Below, piece by piece: positions 1 to 7,229 of a stretch of 16,803 nt of DNA; the first letter of the stretch is position 1, and each line of letters starts with the position of its first letter. The notes beneath the pieces were generated by a model. That model had not been told where the DNA came from and searched no databases. It worked only from the letters and a program-made list of their open reading frames with translations. The position numbers were made by a program, and so were the translations under genes. Source of the stretch: Sulfolobus sp. SCGC AB-777_G06 (GTDB lineage Archaea; Thermoproteota; Thermoprotei_A; Sulfolobales; Sulfolobaceae). The stretch spans positions 1 through 16,803 of the forward strand of contig QEFN01000023.1 in assembly GCA_003086555.1 (NCBI GenBank). Reading direction: 5' to 3'.

Positions 1-652
1 ACGCAACGGGAATAAGCACAAACAAGGGAGGACAATACATCATAGCAAAATGGGGTAAAACTAGGGACTCAAAATTCCTCAAGATCGAAATAGTAATGGA
101 TAACGACGAGCTCAACATAATAAACGCCGAAGTAACCACAAACGAGGTTGAGACAGCAGTCAAGACAGTTAAGGATTTACAAGACAAGGGAAAGAAAGTC
201 AAGAAATTTTATGCAGATAAAGCTTATGATGCTAATGAGATTTACAAGACCGGGGTTGAAGTTGTTGTCCCACCTAGGAAGAACGCTTCTACTAGACGTG
301 GCCATCCAGCTAGGAGAAAGGTTGTAAGGGAGTTCAAGAGGTTGGGCTATAATCGTTGGAGGGAGAAGAAGGGTTACGGTGTTAGGTGGAGGATTGAATC
401 CTTATTCTCAGCTGTGAAGCGCACTTTTGGGGAATCTGTTAGGGCTACAAGCTTTTTGGGACAAGTGGTTGAGGCTAAGCTCAAGTTCTGGGCTTATGCA
501 TGGATGCTCCACTTGGCTAATTCTTTAGTTGGTAGAGCTCCGGGTATTAGGGTGTAAGCTTGCGAATAACGTTGAAATAAATATTAATTACTGAAAAATT
601 CTCAGTGTATCATATCATGCTTATGAAATAAATTGAAGAGATCAACAAAGCA
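1..652 (+). mobile_element. 3' part of an IS4/IS5-type insertion sequence, left copy
   Basis: This is the downstream part of an insertion sequence; the upstream part lies outside the window. Bases 1-652 are the reverse complement of 16152-16803. I compared the two by eye and saw no mismatch, and the match stops at 652/653 (a in both copies, then g here and t in the other). The IS end is therefore placed at or within a few bases of 652. It holds the C-terminal part of a DDE transposase and a 95-bp non-coding tail. Terminal inverted repeats and a target duplication cannot be assessed because the other IS end is missing. I do not assign an ISC name. Confidence 0.85.
3..557 (+). CDS. IS4/IS5-type DDE transposase, 5'-truncated by the window edge
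   Basis: C-terminal part of a transposase. The reading frame is open to the window edge, so the Met at 96 is internal and not the start. Upstream of it the frame reads ATGIS..., and the codon cut by the edge ends in 'ac', so it could be GAC, the first catalytic Asp of a D-A-T-G motif (inference). Counting from the Met at 96, an ADKAYD motif carries a likely second catalytic Asp at residue 41. The family signature Y(2)R(3)E(6)K is exact: Y94, R97, E101, K108, with E101 the catalytic Glu. The C-terminus after the Glu helix is intact, so the protein was probably active when inserted. The product is identical to that of the copy at the other end of the window. Confidence 0.88.
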   Translation, partial: ATGISTNKGGQYIIAKWGKTRDSKFLKIEIVMDNDELNIINAEVTTNEVETAVKTVKDLQDKGKKVKKFYADKAYDANEIYKTGVEVVVPPRKNASTRRGHPARRKVVREFKRLGYNRWREKKGYGVRWRIESLFSAVKRTFGESVRATSFLGQVVEAKLKFWAYAWMLHLANSLVGRAPGIRV

Positions 653-675
653 GAAAAGGGGAATAATAAAAAAGA
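653..675 (-). terminator. T-tract terminator of the S53 protease gene
   Basis: On the minus strand a run of six T (673-668) follows the protease stop codon within 3 nt, with more T-rich sequence after it. U-tracts without a strong hairpin are the usual archaeal termination signal. The IS copy begins only 23 bp downstream, so the insertion spared the gene's 3' end. Confidence 0.5.
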
Positions 676-3600
676 TTACTTATTTTTCCTAAGGCTGAAA
701 TATATGAGAGGAATGAAAGATACAAGAATTGCCAAAACCTCTTCGACAGTGAAGAACTTAGAGTGATTAGCTATAGAAGAGGAACTATTAATACTATTAA
801 CATTATTAATACTAGATACTTTATTTGAAGGTATAGTATTACTAATATTTAGAGCTGTTAGATTGCCTACTATTTTAGAGTTTATCAACTTAGCGCTGTA
901 AACATGAGTGTTTATGAGCATAATCGTAGAGTTAATTGCGGTGAGGTTTTCTACTATAGAATCTATTAACGTTACATTTTCGTCCTTAAATACTGCATTT
1001 TGTATATACAAACCGTAGCCTATATTTCCACTAAAGTTCTTTATAAAAGTATAAGGGAAAACTACAAACGTTAGTCCTTCATAAAGGGGACTTATAGTAA
1101 GACTCTGATAGCTTAACGTTGAGTTGAAAGGTATAGGATACCCGTTAAAAGAAGAGCCAACAACATATACATCCCATTCACCTGCGACACTATCTGTAGA
1201 CATTCCGCTATTAGGATTATTTCCAGATGGAATTGTGAAATTGCCTATCCATTTTCCGTCAGTATAAGTTAACTGGACAGCATTGGATATCTCCAAATTG
1301 TTGAATTGGGAGACTAAATATCTAGGAATAAAGATTGCAGTAAACGTTCCGAACTCCACCGGTGTCCCGTTGGGATATAAGATAGTAGCTTTAATTGTAA
1401 CTGTTTGGTTTTCGAAGGCTACTGAATTAACTGATGCTTTGTACTCTAAGTAACCTGGAGACACGTAAACTTGTGTATATCCTTCACCGTAAGTAGTGTA
1501 AGTATCGTTACTATAAACAGCATATGCCTTAACTTCATAATAACCTGGGGAAAGGTTCATAGGTACTGTAACTTGATTTATATAAAATGCGTTATTTCCG
1601 AAGGTTATTGAGTTCACGGTGAAATTCCAATACACTTTTCCGTCCTTAATGAAAGATACAGTAACGTTTGGCATTCCTAAGCTTTCCACTGCAACTTCTA
1701 CAGTTATATTCTCCCCAGGGTAAATCACTGTCGGTTCTTCGAAGGAATTGGGTATTATGATAGGGACTACATAAGAGCCTAGGACTATTTCATCCAATCC
1801 AATAGTATTTACAACCTTTAATACGAGAACTCCTCCCAACTTACTGACGTTAGTATAATTTATATAACCCTCTAGTATTCCAGTTTTGTATTTGATAGTT
1901 ATACCAAGAGCTGAGATATTGATAATAGGAACATTTGTCAGAGACGTTGAACCTATCATCGTTAACTTACCGTTAATCTGATTCTCAGAATATACATTCA
2001 ATTGGGTATTATTAAAACCAGAAACCAACGTACCGTTAGGATAATCGATCATGACCAACACGGGTATTGCCATAGGTATAGGATACACTGCCAACGGTGG
2101 GAATATGAAAACTGCTTGATATCCGTCAATGAAGTATGTAAATCCGGTTAAATCGTTATAACTCGCTATTACTTCGTAAACTCCAGACTGAGGGGCTGAG
2201 AACGAACCTACGTAATAAGTTCCATTATATACTAAATGAACAGTATCTATTACAGTAGTTCCGTTAAAAATCTCAGCCGTAAGAGTAGAAGGTAGTGGAG
2301 AAACTCCGCTTAATTTTCCTATCACTTTCACTGTTTGTCCAGGTAAATATGTGGTGTTCTGAACTGCCAGAGAAAGTGATGAGTCTGGTACTTTTAATAG
2401 CTTTACAAAATATCCCGCGTTAATATATCCTAACCCAGTGACCGGGTTATAAGATGAATTTGCAACGTAAGGAGAGTTATAACCAAAAATCACATGATGA
2501 AGAGCCGGGGTTTCGTTTAGTGCATATATCAATGGATTTATAAAACCGAGTTTACCGTGAACTTCTGAAGCAAGAGCTATTATTCCTGCAACTGTAGGTG
2601 TAGATAATGAAGTACCTCCTACTAATATACTTTCTCCGTGATAATAAGTCACGTTTACTCCAGTATAAGGATTAGCTAGAGCCACTACATCTGGTACCTC
2701 TCTGAAACCCTTTAACATTTGGTAGGGAGGAGCAGGGAATATATTGCTAAATCCTCCAGTTGTACTTCCGAGAACACTTTCTCCGCTCCACGCAGTTTGC
2801 ATACTTTCGTTACCAGATACATAAAGACTGCTACCTCCTACAGCTAAAACGTAAGGAATTGCAGCCGGAACTATTTGGGATCCTAATGGACTTAAGTAAA
2901 AATTGTAACCGTTTCCACCTGCATCGCCACTAGCCCCTAGAAAAGTTATACCTTCGACTTCTCCCAGCCAATATTCATATACCATCGACTGCAAATACGA
3001 TAAAGGAAGAAGACCCAATAAGAAGTAAATTTCTGGAATACCGAAGCTCTGTGAGACTACATTTACTTCGTCTTGTTGGTCTATAAAAGCTATTGCCTGA
3101 GGTAAGGATATAGACGGGTTTGCTACATAAAGGATTATACCTGCACCCGGTGCCGCCACATGCGCATACTCTACGTCTAGAGAGATCTCTAGCGCCCAAC
3201 CGCTTTGTATACCATCATTTGGATTGTAAGGACCTATGGGAACTACTTTGAATAAGGGAGGAGGTGATATATTATACTCTTGATCAAACGCTATTAATTG
3301 TTGATAAATATAAGGATCCCCTTCAAAGTCTAAGATACCAATATCAGTCCCACTACCGTTGATACCATGTTTTAACAAGTAAGTAATATTGTAAGCTTGC
3401 TGTATCTGCTGAGGAGTTACCGTAGAATATGCTACAGCTTGAGTTATATTATACAAGGTATTAGGCTTACTGAAAAGAGCCTCGGTTAAGTTAGTAGCAA
3501 TAATGATACCTGGTATCGACTTATCCGCGGAGATAAAAGTATACACTTTCTTACCTTCGAAAGTGTAGGTAATGAATTGACCTTTAAACATCTCTTCAAC

Positions 3601-3912
3601 CTCTTTAGCAGGAGCTGAGAAAGAGATAACGTTCCAATTCACAGTAGGTTTAATGCCCTTAGATTCAAGTTCTTGGACTAGTTGATTGATCTGCTGAGAA
3701 GGGATAAACAATTTCTCTACTTGGCTCTTGTTTAAAATCGTATGCTGTTGAATATAGAGTTGTAACATCTCAAGGTTTTTAGGCGGAATAACTATACTGA
3801 CGTAAACATTTCCTTGAGGTAATGTAGAGTTAACGGAGGGGGTAAAGAAAGGAAGGGTAATGATACTAATACCACTTAATACAAGTAAGAGGATTGCTAA
3901 TGACGACCACAT
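676..3912 (-). CDS. Membrane-anchored S53 (sedolisin/kumamolisin-type) acid protease
   Basis: Predicted extracellular pepstatin-insensitive serine-carboxyl protease, active at acid pH on the cell surface. Numbered from an upstream TTG at 3924: signal peptide/TM about 5-27, propeptide about 35-165, catalytic domain about 170-510. The Glu/Asp pair E246 and D250 is in GWALEISLD, the oxyanion Asp D334 in GASGDAGG, the nucleophile S439 in GGTSLSTP. Several beta-sandwich domains follow, then a short V/L-I-[DN]-S-type repeat, an N/S-rich linker and a C-terminal TM (about 1057-1077) with a basic tail. Sequons are abundant, consistent with glycosylation. I chose ATG 3912 (1078 aa) over TTG 3924 because a TATA-like box lies 23 nt upstream of that ATG, the leaderless spacing, but only 11 nt before the TTG. 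It resembles the multidomain acid proteases (SsMTP) reported from S. solfataricus. The usual calcium-site Asp looks replaced by Asn (N493). Confidence 0.9.
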   Translation of the reverse strand: MWSSLAILLLVLSGISIITLPFFTPSVNSTLPQGNVYVSIVIPPKNLEMLQLYIQQHTILNKSQVEKLFIPSQQINQLVQELESKGIKPTVNWNVISFSAPAKEVEEMFKGQFITYTFEGKKVYTFISADKSIPGIIIATNLTEALFSKPNTLYNITQAVAYSTVTPQQIQQAYNITYLLKHGINGSGTDIGILDFEGDPYIYQQLIAFDQEYNISPPPLFKVVPIGPYNPNDGIQSGWALEISLDVEYAHVAAPGAGIILYVANPSISLPQAIAFIDQQDEVNVVSQSFGIPEIYFLLGLLPLSYLQSMVYEYWLGEVEGITFLGASGDAGGNGYNFYLSPLGSQIVPAAIPYVLAVGGSSLYVSGNESMQTAWSGESVLGSTTGGFSNIFPAPPYQMLKGFREVPDVVALANPYTGVNVTYYHGESILVGGTSLSTPTVAGIIALASEVHGKLGFINPLIYALNETPALHHVIFGYNSPYVANSSYNPVTGLGYINAGYFVKLLKVPDSSLSLAVQNTTYLPGQTVKVIGKLSGVSPLPSTLTAEIFNGTTVIDTVHLVYNGTYYVGSFSAPQSGVYEVIASYNDLTGFTYFIDGYQAVFIFPPLAVYPIPMAIPVLVMIDYPNGTLVSGFNNTQLNVYSENQINGKLTMIGSTSLTNVPIINISALGITIKYKTGILEGYINYTNVSKLGGVLVLKVVNTIGLDEIVLGSYVVPIIIPNSFEEPTVIYPGENITVEVAVESLGMPNVTVSFIKDGKVYWNFTVNSITFGNNAFYINQVTVPMNLSPGYYEVKAYAVYSNDTYTTYGEGYTQVYVSPGYLEYKASVNSVAFENQTVTIKATILYPNGTPVEFGTFTAIFIPRYLVSQFNNLEISNAVQLTYTDGKWIGNFTIPSGNNPNSGMSTDSVAGEWDVYVVGSSFNGYPIPFNSTLSYQSLTISPLYEGLTFVVFPYTFIKNFSGNIGYGLYIQNAVFKDENVTLIDSIVENLTAINSTIMLINTHVYSAKLINSKIVGNLTALNISNTIPSNKVSSINNVNSINSSSSIANHSKFFTVEEVLAILVSFIPLIYFSLRKNK

Positions 3913-3935
3913 GGTATTATGCAATTTTACTAAAT

Positions 3936-3943
3936 CCTTAAAA
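3936..3943 (-). promoter_or_regulatory. TATA-like box of the S53 protease gene
   Basis: On the minus strand TTTTAAGG is followed by 23 nt and then ATG 3912, which fits a leaderless transcript. The 78-bp divergent region also carries the icd promoter, for which only a weak TATA-like sequence (around 3958-3967) is visible. Confidence 0.5.
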
Positions 3944-3990
3944 CCTTTTTCGTAAAGCCTAATAACTTCGCTGTAAATCTACTGAATGAA

Positions 3991-5220
3991 ATGTTGTATA
4001 AAGAGCCTGAAGACGGAGAAAAGATCACATTTAATAAAGGTAAATGGATAGTGCCTGATAAACCTATTATACTATACATAGAAGGAGATGGAATAGGACC
4101 AGAAATAACACAAGCCGCTATTAAGGTAATTAACGCTGCTGTTGAAAAAGCCTACGGAAGCAAAAAGGAGATAAAATGGATGGAAGTGTACGCTGGTGAA
4201 AAAGCAGAGAAATTAACTGGTAATAGGTTTCCTCAAGAAACCCAAGATATGTTACTAAAATATAGAGTAGTGTTAAAAGGACCCTTAGAGACTCCAATAG
4301 GTAAAGGTTGGAAATCTGTAAACGTTGCAATTCGTTTAATGCTAGATCTGTATGCAAATATACGCCCAGTTAAGTACATACCGGGATTAGAAAGCCCTTT
4401 GAAAAACCCTGAGAAAGTAGATATGATAATATTCAGAGAAAATACCGACGACTTATACAGAGGTATCGAATACCCATACAATAGTGAGGAGGCAAAGAAA
4501 ATAAGAAACTTTCTGAAAGAGCAGTTTAAGGTCGAGATCGAAGATGACACAGGTATCGGTGTTAAGGTAATAAGTAAGTTCAAGACACAGAGGATAACCA
4601 GGCTTGCCATTAACTATGCAATAACCAACGGGAGGAAAAAGATCACGATAATGCATAAGGGGAATGTAATGAAATATACAGAAGGAGCCTTTAGAGAATG
4701 GGCATATGAAGTCGCACTAAAGGAGTACAGAGACTATATTGTCACTGAAGAGGAAATTAACCGGGGAGTAAAATCCGATGGAAAAGTTGTGATAAATGAC
4801 AGAATTGCAGACAACATGTTTCAACAGATTATAACAAGACCAGATGAATACGACATAATCCTAGCTCCTAACGTGAATGGAGATTATATTTCAGACGCTG
4901 CTGGAGCTTTGATAGGTAACATTGGAATGTTGGGAGGAGCTAATATCGGCGATGACGGCGGAATGTTCGAGGCAATACACGGCACCGCACCGAAATATGC
5001 AGGTAAAAACGTAGCTAACCCTACCGGAATAATTAAGGGAGGAGAGCTAATGTTGAGGTTTATGGGTTGGGATAAAGCTGCTGATTTGATCGAGATAAGC
5101 ATAAATGAGGCAATAAAGAGGAAACAAGTGACTCAAGATTTAGCAAGGTTTATGAATGTAAAACCGCTAGGTACTAAAGAATTTGCAAATGCTCTAACCG
5201 AGATTATAAATCAATTGTAA
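3991..5220 (+). CDS. icd: Isocitrate dehydrogenase, NADP-type
   Basis: Oxidative decarboxylation of isocitrate to 2-oxoglutarate in the citric acid cycle; cytoplasmic homodimer in this family. At 409 aa it is full length (about the size of the Sulfolobus tokodaii enzyme). Substrate residues are in place: S109, N111 and R115 in GWKSVNVAIR, R125, R149, Y156 in FRENTDDLYRGIEY, and K223. Metal ligands are D298 and D302 in NGDYISD. NADP specificity is indicated by K335, Y336 and V341 in HGTAPKYAGKNV, equivalent to E. coli K344, Y345 and V351, and by R386 (E. coli R395). The fourth E. coli NADP residue, Y391, is Gln here (Q382). ATG 3991 is the only reasonable start. The gene is monocistronic, divergent from the protease, and ends at the origin region. 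The order icd - gap - cdc6-3 matches the oriC2 locus of Sulfolobales as I recall it. Confidence 0.96.
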   Translation: MLYKEPEDGEKITFNKGKWIVPDKPIILYIEGDGIGPEITQAAIKVINAAVEKAYGSKKEIKWMEVYAGEKAEKLTGNRFPQETQDMLLKYRVVLKGPLETPIGKGWKSVNVAIRLMLDLYANIRPVKYIPGLESPLKNPEKVDMIIFRENTDDLYRGIEYPYNSEEAKKIRNFLKEQFKVEIEDDTGIGVKVISKFKTQRITRLAINYAITNGRKKITIMHKGNVMKYTEGAFREWAYEVALKEYRDYIVTEEEINRGVKSDGKVVINDRIADNMFQQIITRPDEYDIILAPNVNGDYISDAAGALIGNIGMLGGANIGDDGGMFEAIHGTAPKYAGKNVANPTGIIKGGELMLRFMGWDKAADLIEISINEAIKRKQVTQDLARFMNVKPLGTKEFANALTEIINQL

Positions 5221-5227
5221 TAAGTTA

Positions 5228-5252
5228 CAGTATTTTTCCTTTGTTTCTTCTC
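5228..5252 (+). terminator. Pyrimidine-rich terminator after icd
   Basis: A T/C-rich run with a TTTTT tract begins about 10 nt after the icd stop codon. It would stop icd transcripts before the origin region. Assigned from composition and position only. Confidence 0.4.
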
Positions 5253-5464
5253 CTCGTATACCCTAACCTAAAGAGACACTGCCAGGTTTTCTTTTGTTAA
5301 AAATTGTAACATCTCTTTTAGTAACACATTAAGAGAATTTACTCGTCACCTTTATTATACAAACAAGTTCATTCATAACTTAAATTAATCTTAGCATGAA
5401 ACGTAGGAAATTCGCTCTCTCTCTTTTTCGATTTTGAAATACCGTACTTACTTGTATTACGGTT

Positions 5465-5480
5465 AAAAAAGATCTTTTTT
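5465..5480. repeat. 16-bp perfect palindrome in the A+T-rich origin stretch
   Basis: Six A, then GATC, then six T: perfectly self-complementary. It sits at the left end of the most A+T-rich part of the gap (to about 5513), next to the ACCGTA/TACGGT inverted repeat at 5441-5463. It may help unwinding or bind protein; the sequence alone does not decide. Confidence 0.6.
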
Positions 5481-5543
5481 GAATTGTAAAAAATTATGAA
5501 ATTTGATAATTAGGGAAAGTGTAATACCTGGAAACTACTGAAA

Positions 5544-5563
5544 TTTACTGTAAAACTGGGGGG
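5544..5563 (+). promoter_or_regulatory. ORB-like initiator-binding site (dyad plus G-string)
   Basis: TTTACTGTAAA (5544-5554) is a perfect odd palindrome. ACT and then six G (5558-5563) follow it. A short dyad followed by a G-string on one side is the layout of archaeal origin recognition boxes (ORB/mini-ORB) bound by Orc1/Cdc6; the dyad bases differ from the TTCCA/TGGAA core I remember. A half-site-like CCTGGAAAC lies just upstream at 5527-5535. Confidence 0.6.
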
Positions 5564-5635
5564 TAAAACAGATGGTATTTTTCCCATTCATTATGATTAG
5601 GTAACACCAATTGAAATATCTGATAACCAAAATAA

Positions 5636-5650
5636 CAAATGAAACATTTG
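5636..5650. promoter_or_regulatory. Inverted repeat just upstream of cdc6-3, possible autoregulatory site
   Basis: CAAATG AAA CATTTG is a perfect inverted repeat with 6-bp arms and a 3-bp spacer, ending 9 bp before the GTG start of the initiator gene. Its position suits a Cdc6-binding or operator site that could couple initiator expression to origin binding. This is inference from symmetry and location. Confidence 0.45.
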
Positions 5651-5659
5651 AAATAATAC

Positions 5660-6820
5660 GTGGCGATTAGAGAGACATTAAAAGGCGGTAAAGGCGAGGT
5701 GATAAAGAACCCTAAAGTCTTTATTGACCCACTGTCAGTATTTAAGGACATCCCCTTTAGGGAGGACATACTGAAAGAATTGGCGATCGCGGTACGATAT
5801 TTTGTAAAGAATTCGGTGAAATTTTCAACATTGTTTCTAGGTCTCACTGGTACAGGTAAAACATTTGTTGCAATGTATATGTTCAACGAAATTGAAGAGG
5901 TTAAAAAGGAAGATGGTGATTATGAAGGAGTAATTCAGGCTTATGTTAACTGCAGAGAAGTAGGTGGTACTCCTCAAGCCGTTCTCTCAGCGCTTACTGA
6001 AAAACTAACTGGTATAGATGTTCCTAAGCACGGGATTAATCTGGGCGAATATATTGAGAGGATTAAAGAAGAACTGCTGAACCGTAAGGCGTTAGTCTAT
6101 TTAGACGAGGTCGATACTTTGGTGAAAAGAAGAGGAGGTGACATAGTCCTCTATCAATTATTACGTGTTGAAAGTAATATTTCCGTTATAATGATCAGTA
6201 ACGACATTAACATCAGAGATTATATGGAACCCAGAGTTTTATCTTCCCTGGGACCGACTGTTTTCTTTAAGCCTTACGACGCTGAGCAGTTAAAACACAT
6301 ACTTTCAATATATGCTGAATACGGCCTATTCAAAGGTTCTTATAACGACGAAATATTGTCATATATAGCAGCAATATCAGCAAGGGAACACGGTGATGCG
6401 AGAAAAGCTGTTAACTTGTTATTTAGAGCAGCTCAATTAGCCTCTGGCGAGGGAATTATTAGGAAAGACCACGTAGATAGAGCGATAACCGAGTACGAGC
6501 AGGAGAGACTCATCGAAGCTATTAAGGCTCTTCCTTTTCACTACAAGTTGGCATTGATGGCTTCAATAAGGGCTGAAGATGTGGTTACTGCCCACAAAGT
6601 GTATTCCGACCTAGCTTTAGAATACAAGCAGAAACCTCTTTCGTATAGGAGATTTTCAGACATAATCTCCGAGCTGGATATGTTTGGTATTATAAAAGTT
6701 AAGATAGTTAATAGAGGAAGAGCTGGTGGAATTAGGAAGATTATAGAGGTGGCAGATAAAGAGAAGATAATGAAAGCACTTGAAGAGACTATGCAAATGG
6801 AATTAGATGACGGTTTGTAA
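5660..6820 (+). CDS. cdc6-3: Orc1/Cdc6 family replication initiator, Cdc6-3 type
   Basis: Origin-binding AAA+ ATPase that marks and helps load MCM at the chromosomal origin. Visible parts: Walker A GLTGTGKT (61-68), Walker B LVYLDEVD (145-152), sensor 1 at ISN (179-181), RVLSSLGP (192-199) in the initiator-specific region, sensor 2 GDARKA (245-250), and a C-terminal winged helix from about 285 to 375. 386 aa is normal for the family. The start is GTG 5660; an in-frame stop at 5654-5656 rules out anything upstream. A later GTG at 5699 is possible but would drop conserved-looking N-terminal residues. The choice among the three Sulfolobales paralogues rests on the icd neighbour and the N-terminal [17 protein letters not shown] stretch, so Cdc6 identity is very sure and the '-3' assignment fairly sure. 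A small coiled-coil gene follows after 26 bp and is probably co-transcribed. Confidence 0.93.
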   Translation: MAIRETLKGGKGEVIKNPKVFIDPLSVFKDIPFREDILKELAIAVRYFVKNSVKFSTLFLGLTGTGKTFVAMYMFNEIEEVKKEDGDYEGVIQAYVNCREVGGTPQAVLSALTEKLTGIDVPKHGINLGEYIERIKEELLNRKALVYLDEVDTLVKRRGGDIVLYQLLRVESNISVIMISNDINIRDYMEPRVLSSLGPTVFFKPYDAEQLKHILSIYAEYGLFKGSYNDEILSYIAAISAREHGDARKAVNLLFRAAQLASGEGIIRKDHVDRAITEYEQERLIEAIKALPFHYKLALMASIRAEDVVTAHKVYSDLALEYKQKPLSYRRFSDIISELDMFGIIKVKIVNRGRAGGIRKIIEVADKEKIMKALEETMQMELDDGL

Positions 6821-6846
6821 AATCTCTTAGCTTGAGGGAGAAAAAG

Positions 6847-7176
6847 ATGATCTGGGAGAAAGTAAAACGAATTGAAGAGAGAAAGAACGAACTAGAAAAT
6901 GAGATAATGGCACTTACCGAGCAACTCAAGTCCTTGCCTACTGGACATCTTGAGGGAAAGGTGATTAAAGGCAAGAAGTATTATTATTTACGGTATTGGG
7001 AAGACGGTAAGCTGAAAAGTAAGTATGTGGGAAAAGAGGTAGATGACTTACTAGAGAAATTTAAGATAGCTAGTGAAATTAAAATAAAGCTAGATAAATT
7101 GAAAAGAGAAAATGAAAAGTTAGGAAGAGTTCTTGAAAAAATAGTGAAGATAATTGAAGAAGAAAAGATGAATTAA
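6847..7176 (+). CDS. Small coiled-coil protein of unknown function (DUF6788-like motif)
   Basis: A 109-aa, highly charged, lysine- and glutamate-rich protein. The N-terminal third and the C-terminal half read as helices with coiled-coil character (KVKRIEERKNELENEI; KIKLDKLKRENEKLGRVLEK). Between them is a small beta module with GKVIKGKKYYYLRYWEDGK and KYVGK, like short archaeal proteins grouped as DUF6788 (my recollection, not verified). I chose ATG 6847 because GAGGGAG (6835-6841) lies at Shine-Dalgarno distance; a TTG at 6832 is in frame but less likely. It starts 26 bp after cdc6-3, so it probably shares that transcript. A replication-linked role is suggested only by position. Confidence 0.75.
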   Translation: MIWEKVKRIEERKNELENEIMALTEQLKSLPTGHLEGKVIKGKKYYYLRYWEDGKLKSKYVGKEVDDLLEKFKIASEIKIKLDKLKRENEKLGRVLEKIVKIIEEEKMN

Positions 7177-7196
7177 ATATGGTTATATCAGAAAGT

Positions 7197-7204
7197 CTTT
7201 TATA
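7197..7204 (+). promoter_or_regulatory. TATA box of the MscS-related gene
   Basis: CTTTTATA is centred about 29 nt before ATG 7230, the spacing of a leaderless or nearly leaderless Sulfolobales transcript. Confidence 0.6.
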
Positions 7205-7229
7205 CTAAATATAAAGTATAGATTACCTG

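Larger units (their letters stand above)
5221..5659. other. Probable replication origin (oriC2-type) between icd and cdc6-3
   Basis: This 439-bp stretch has no credible gene. Several features together suggest an origin: an initiator gene starts at its right edge, an ORB-like dyad plus G-string lies at 5544-5563, a very A+T-rich stretch at about 5464-5513 could be the unwinding element, a perfect 16-bp palindrome lies at 5465-5480, 6-bp arms ACCGTA/TACGGT face each other at 5441-5463, and TTGAAAT recurs at 5434, 5611 and 5647. The neighbours icd and cdc6-3 are those of the experimentally defined oriC2 in Saccharolobus solfataricus (known from literature, recalled from memory). Origin activity in this organism is inference. 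Confidence 0.8.

Noticed and set aside
590..606. ACTGA...TCAGT arms in the IS tail as a terminator hairpin or IS terminal repeat
   Set aside because: Only 5-bp arms in A+T-rich DNA and not at the IS end; too weak to call.
2494..2500. ATGATGA resembling an sRNA C box on the plus strand
   Set aside because: It lies antisense within the protease gene and no D' or D box follows at the expected spacing.
2975..3199. Open frame of 74 codons within the protease gene, minus strand
   Set aside because: Overlaps the well-supported protease in another frame and has no recognisable features or start signal.
5221..5659. tRNA, C/D sRNA or short protein gene in the icd-cdc6 gap
   Set aside because: No cloverleaf arms, no C/D box spacing and no frame with a start signal on either strand.
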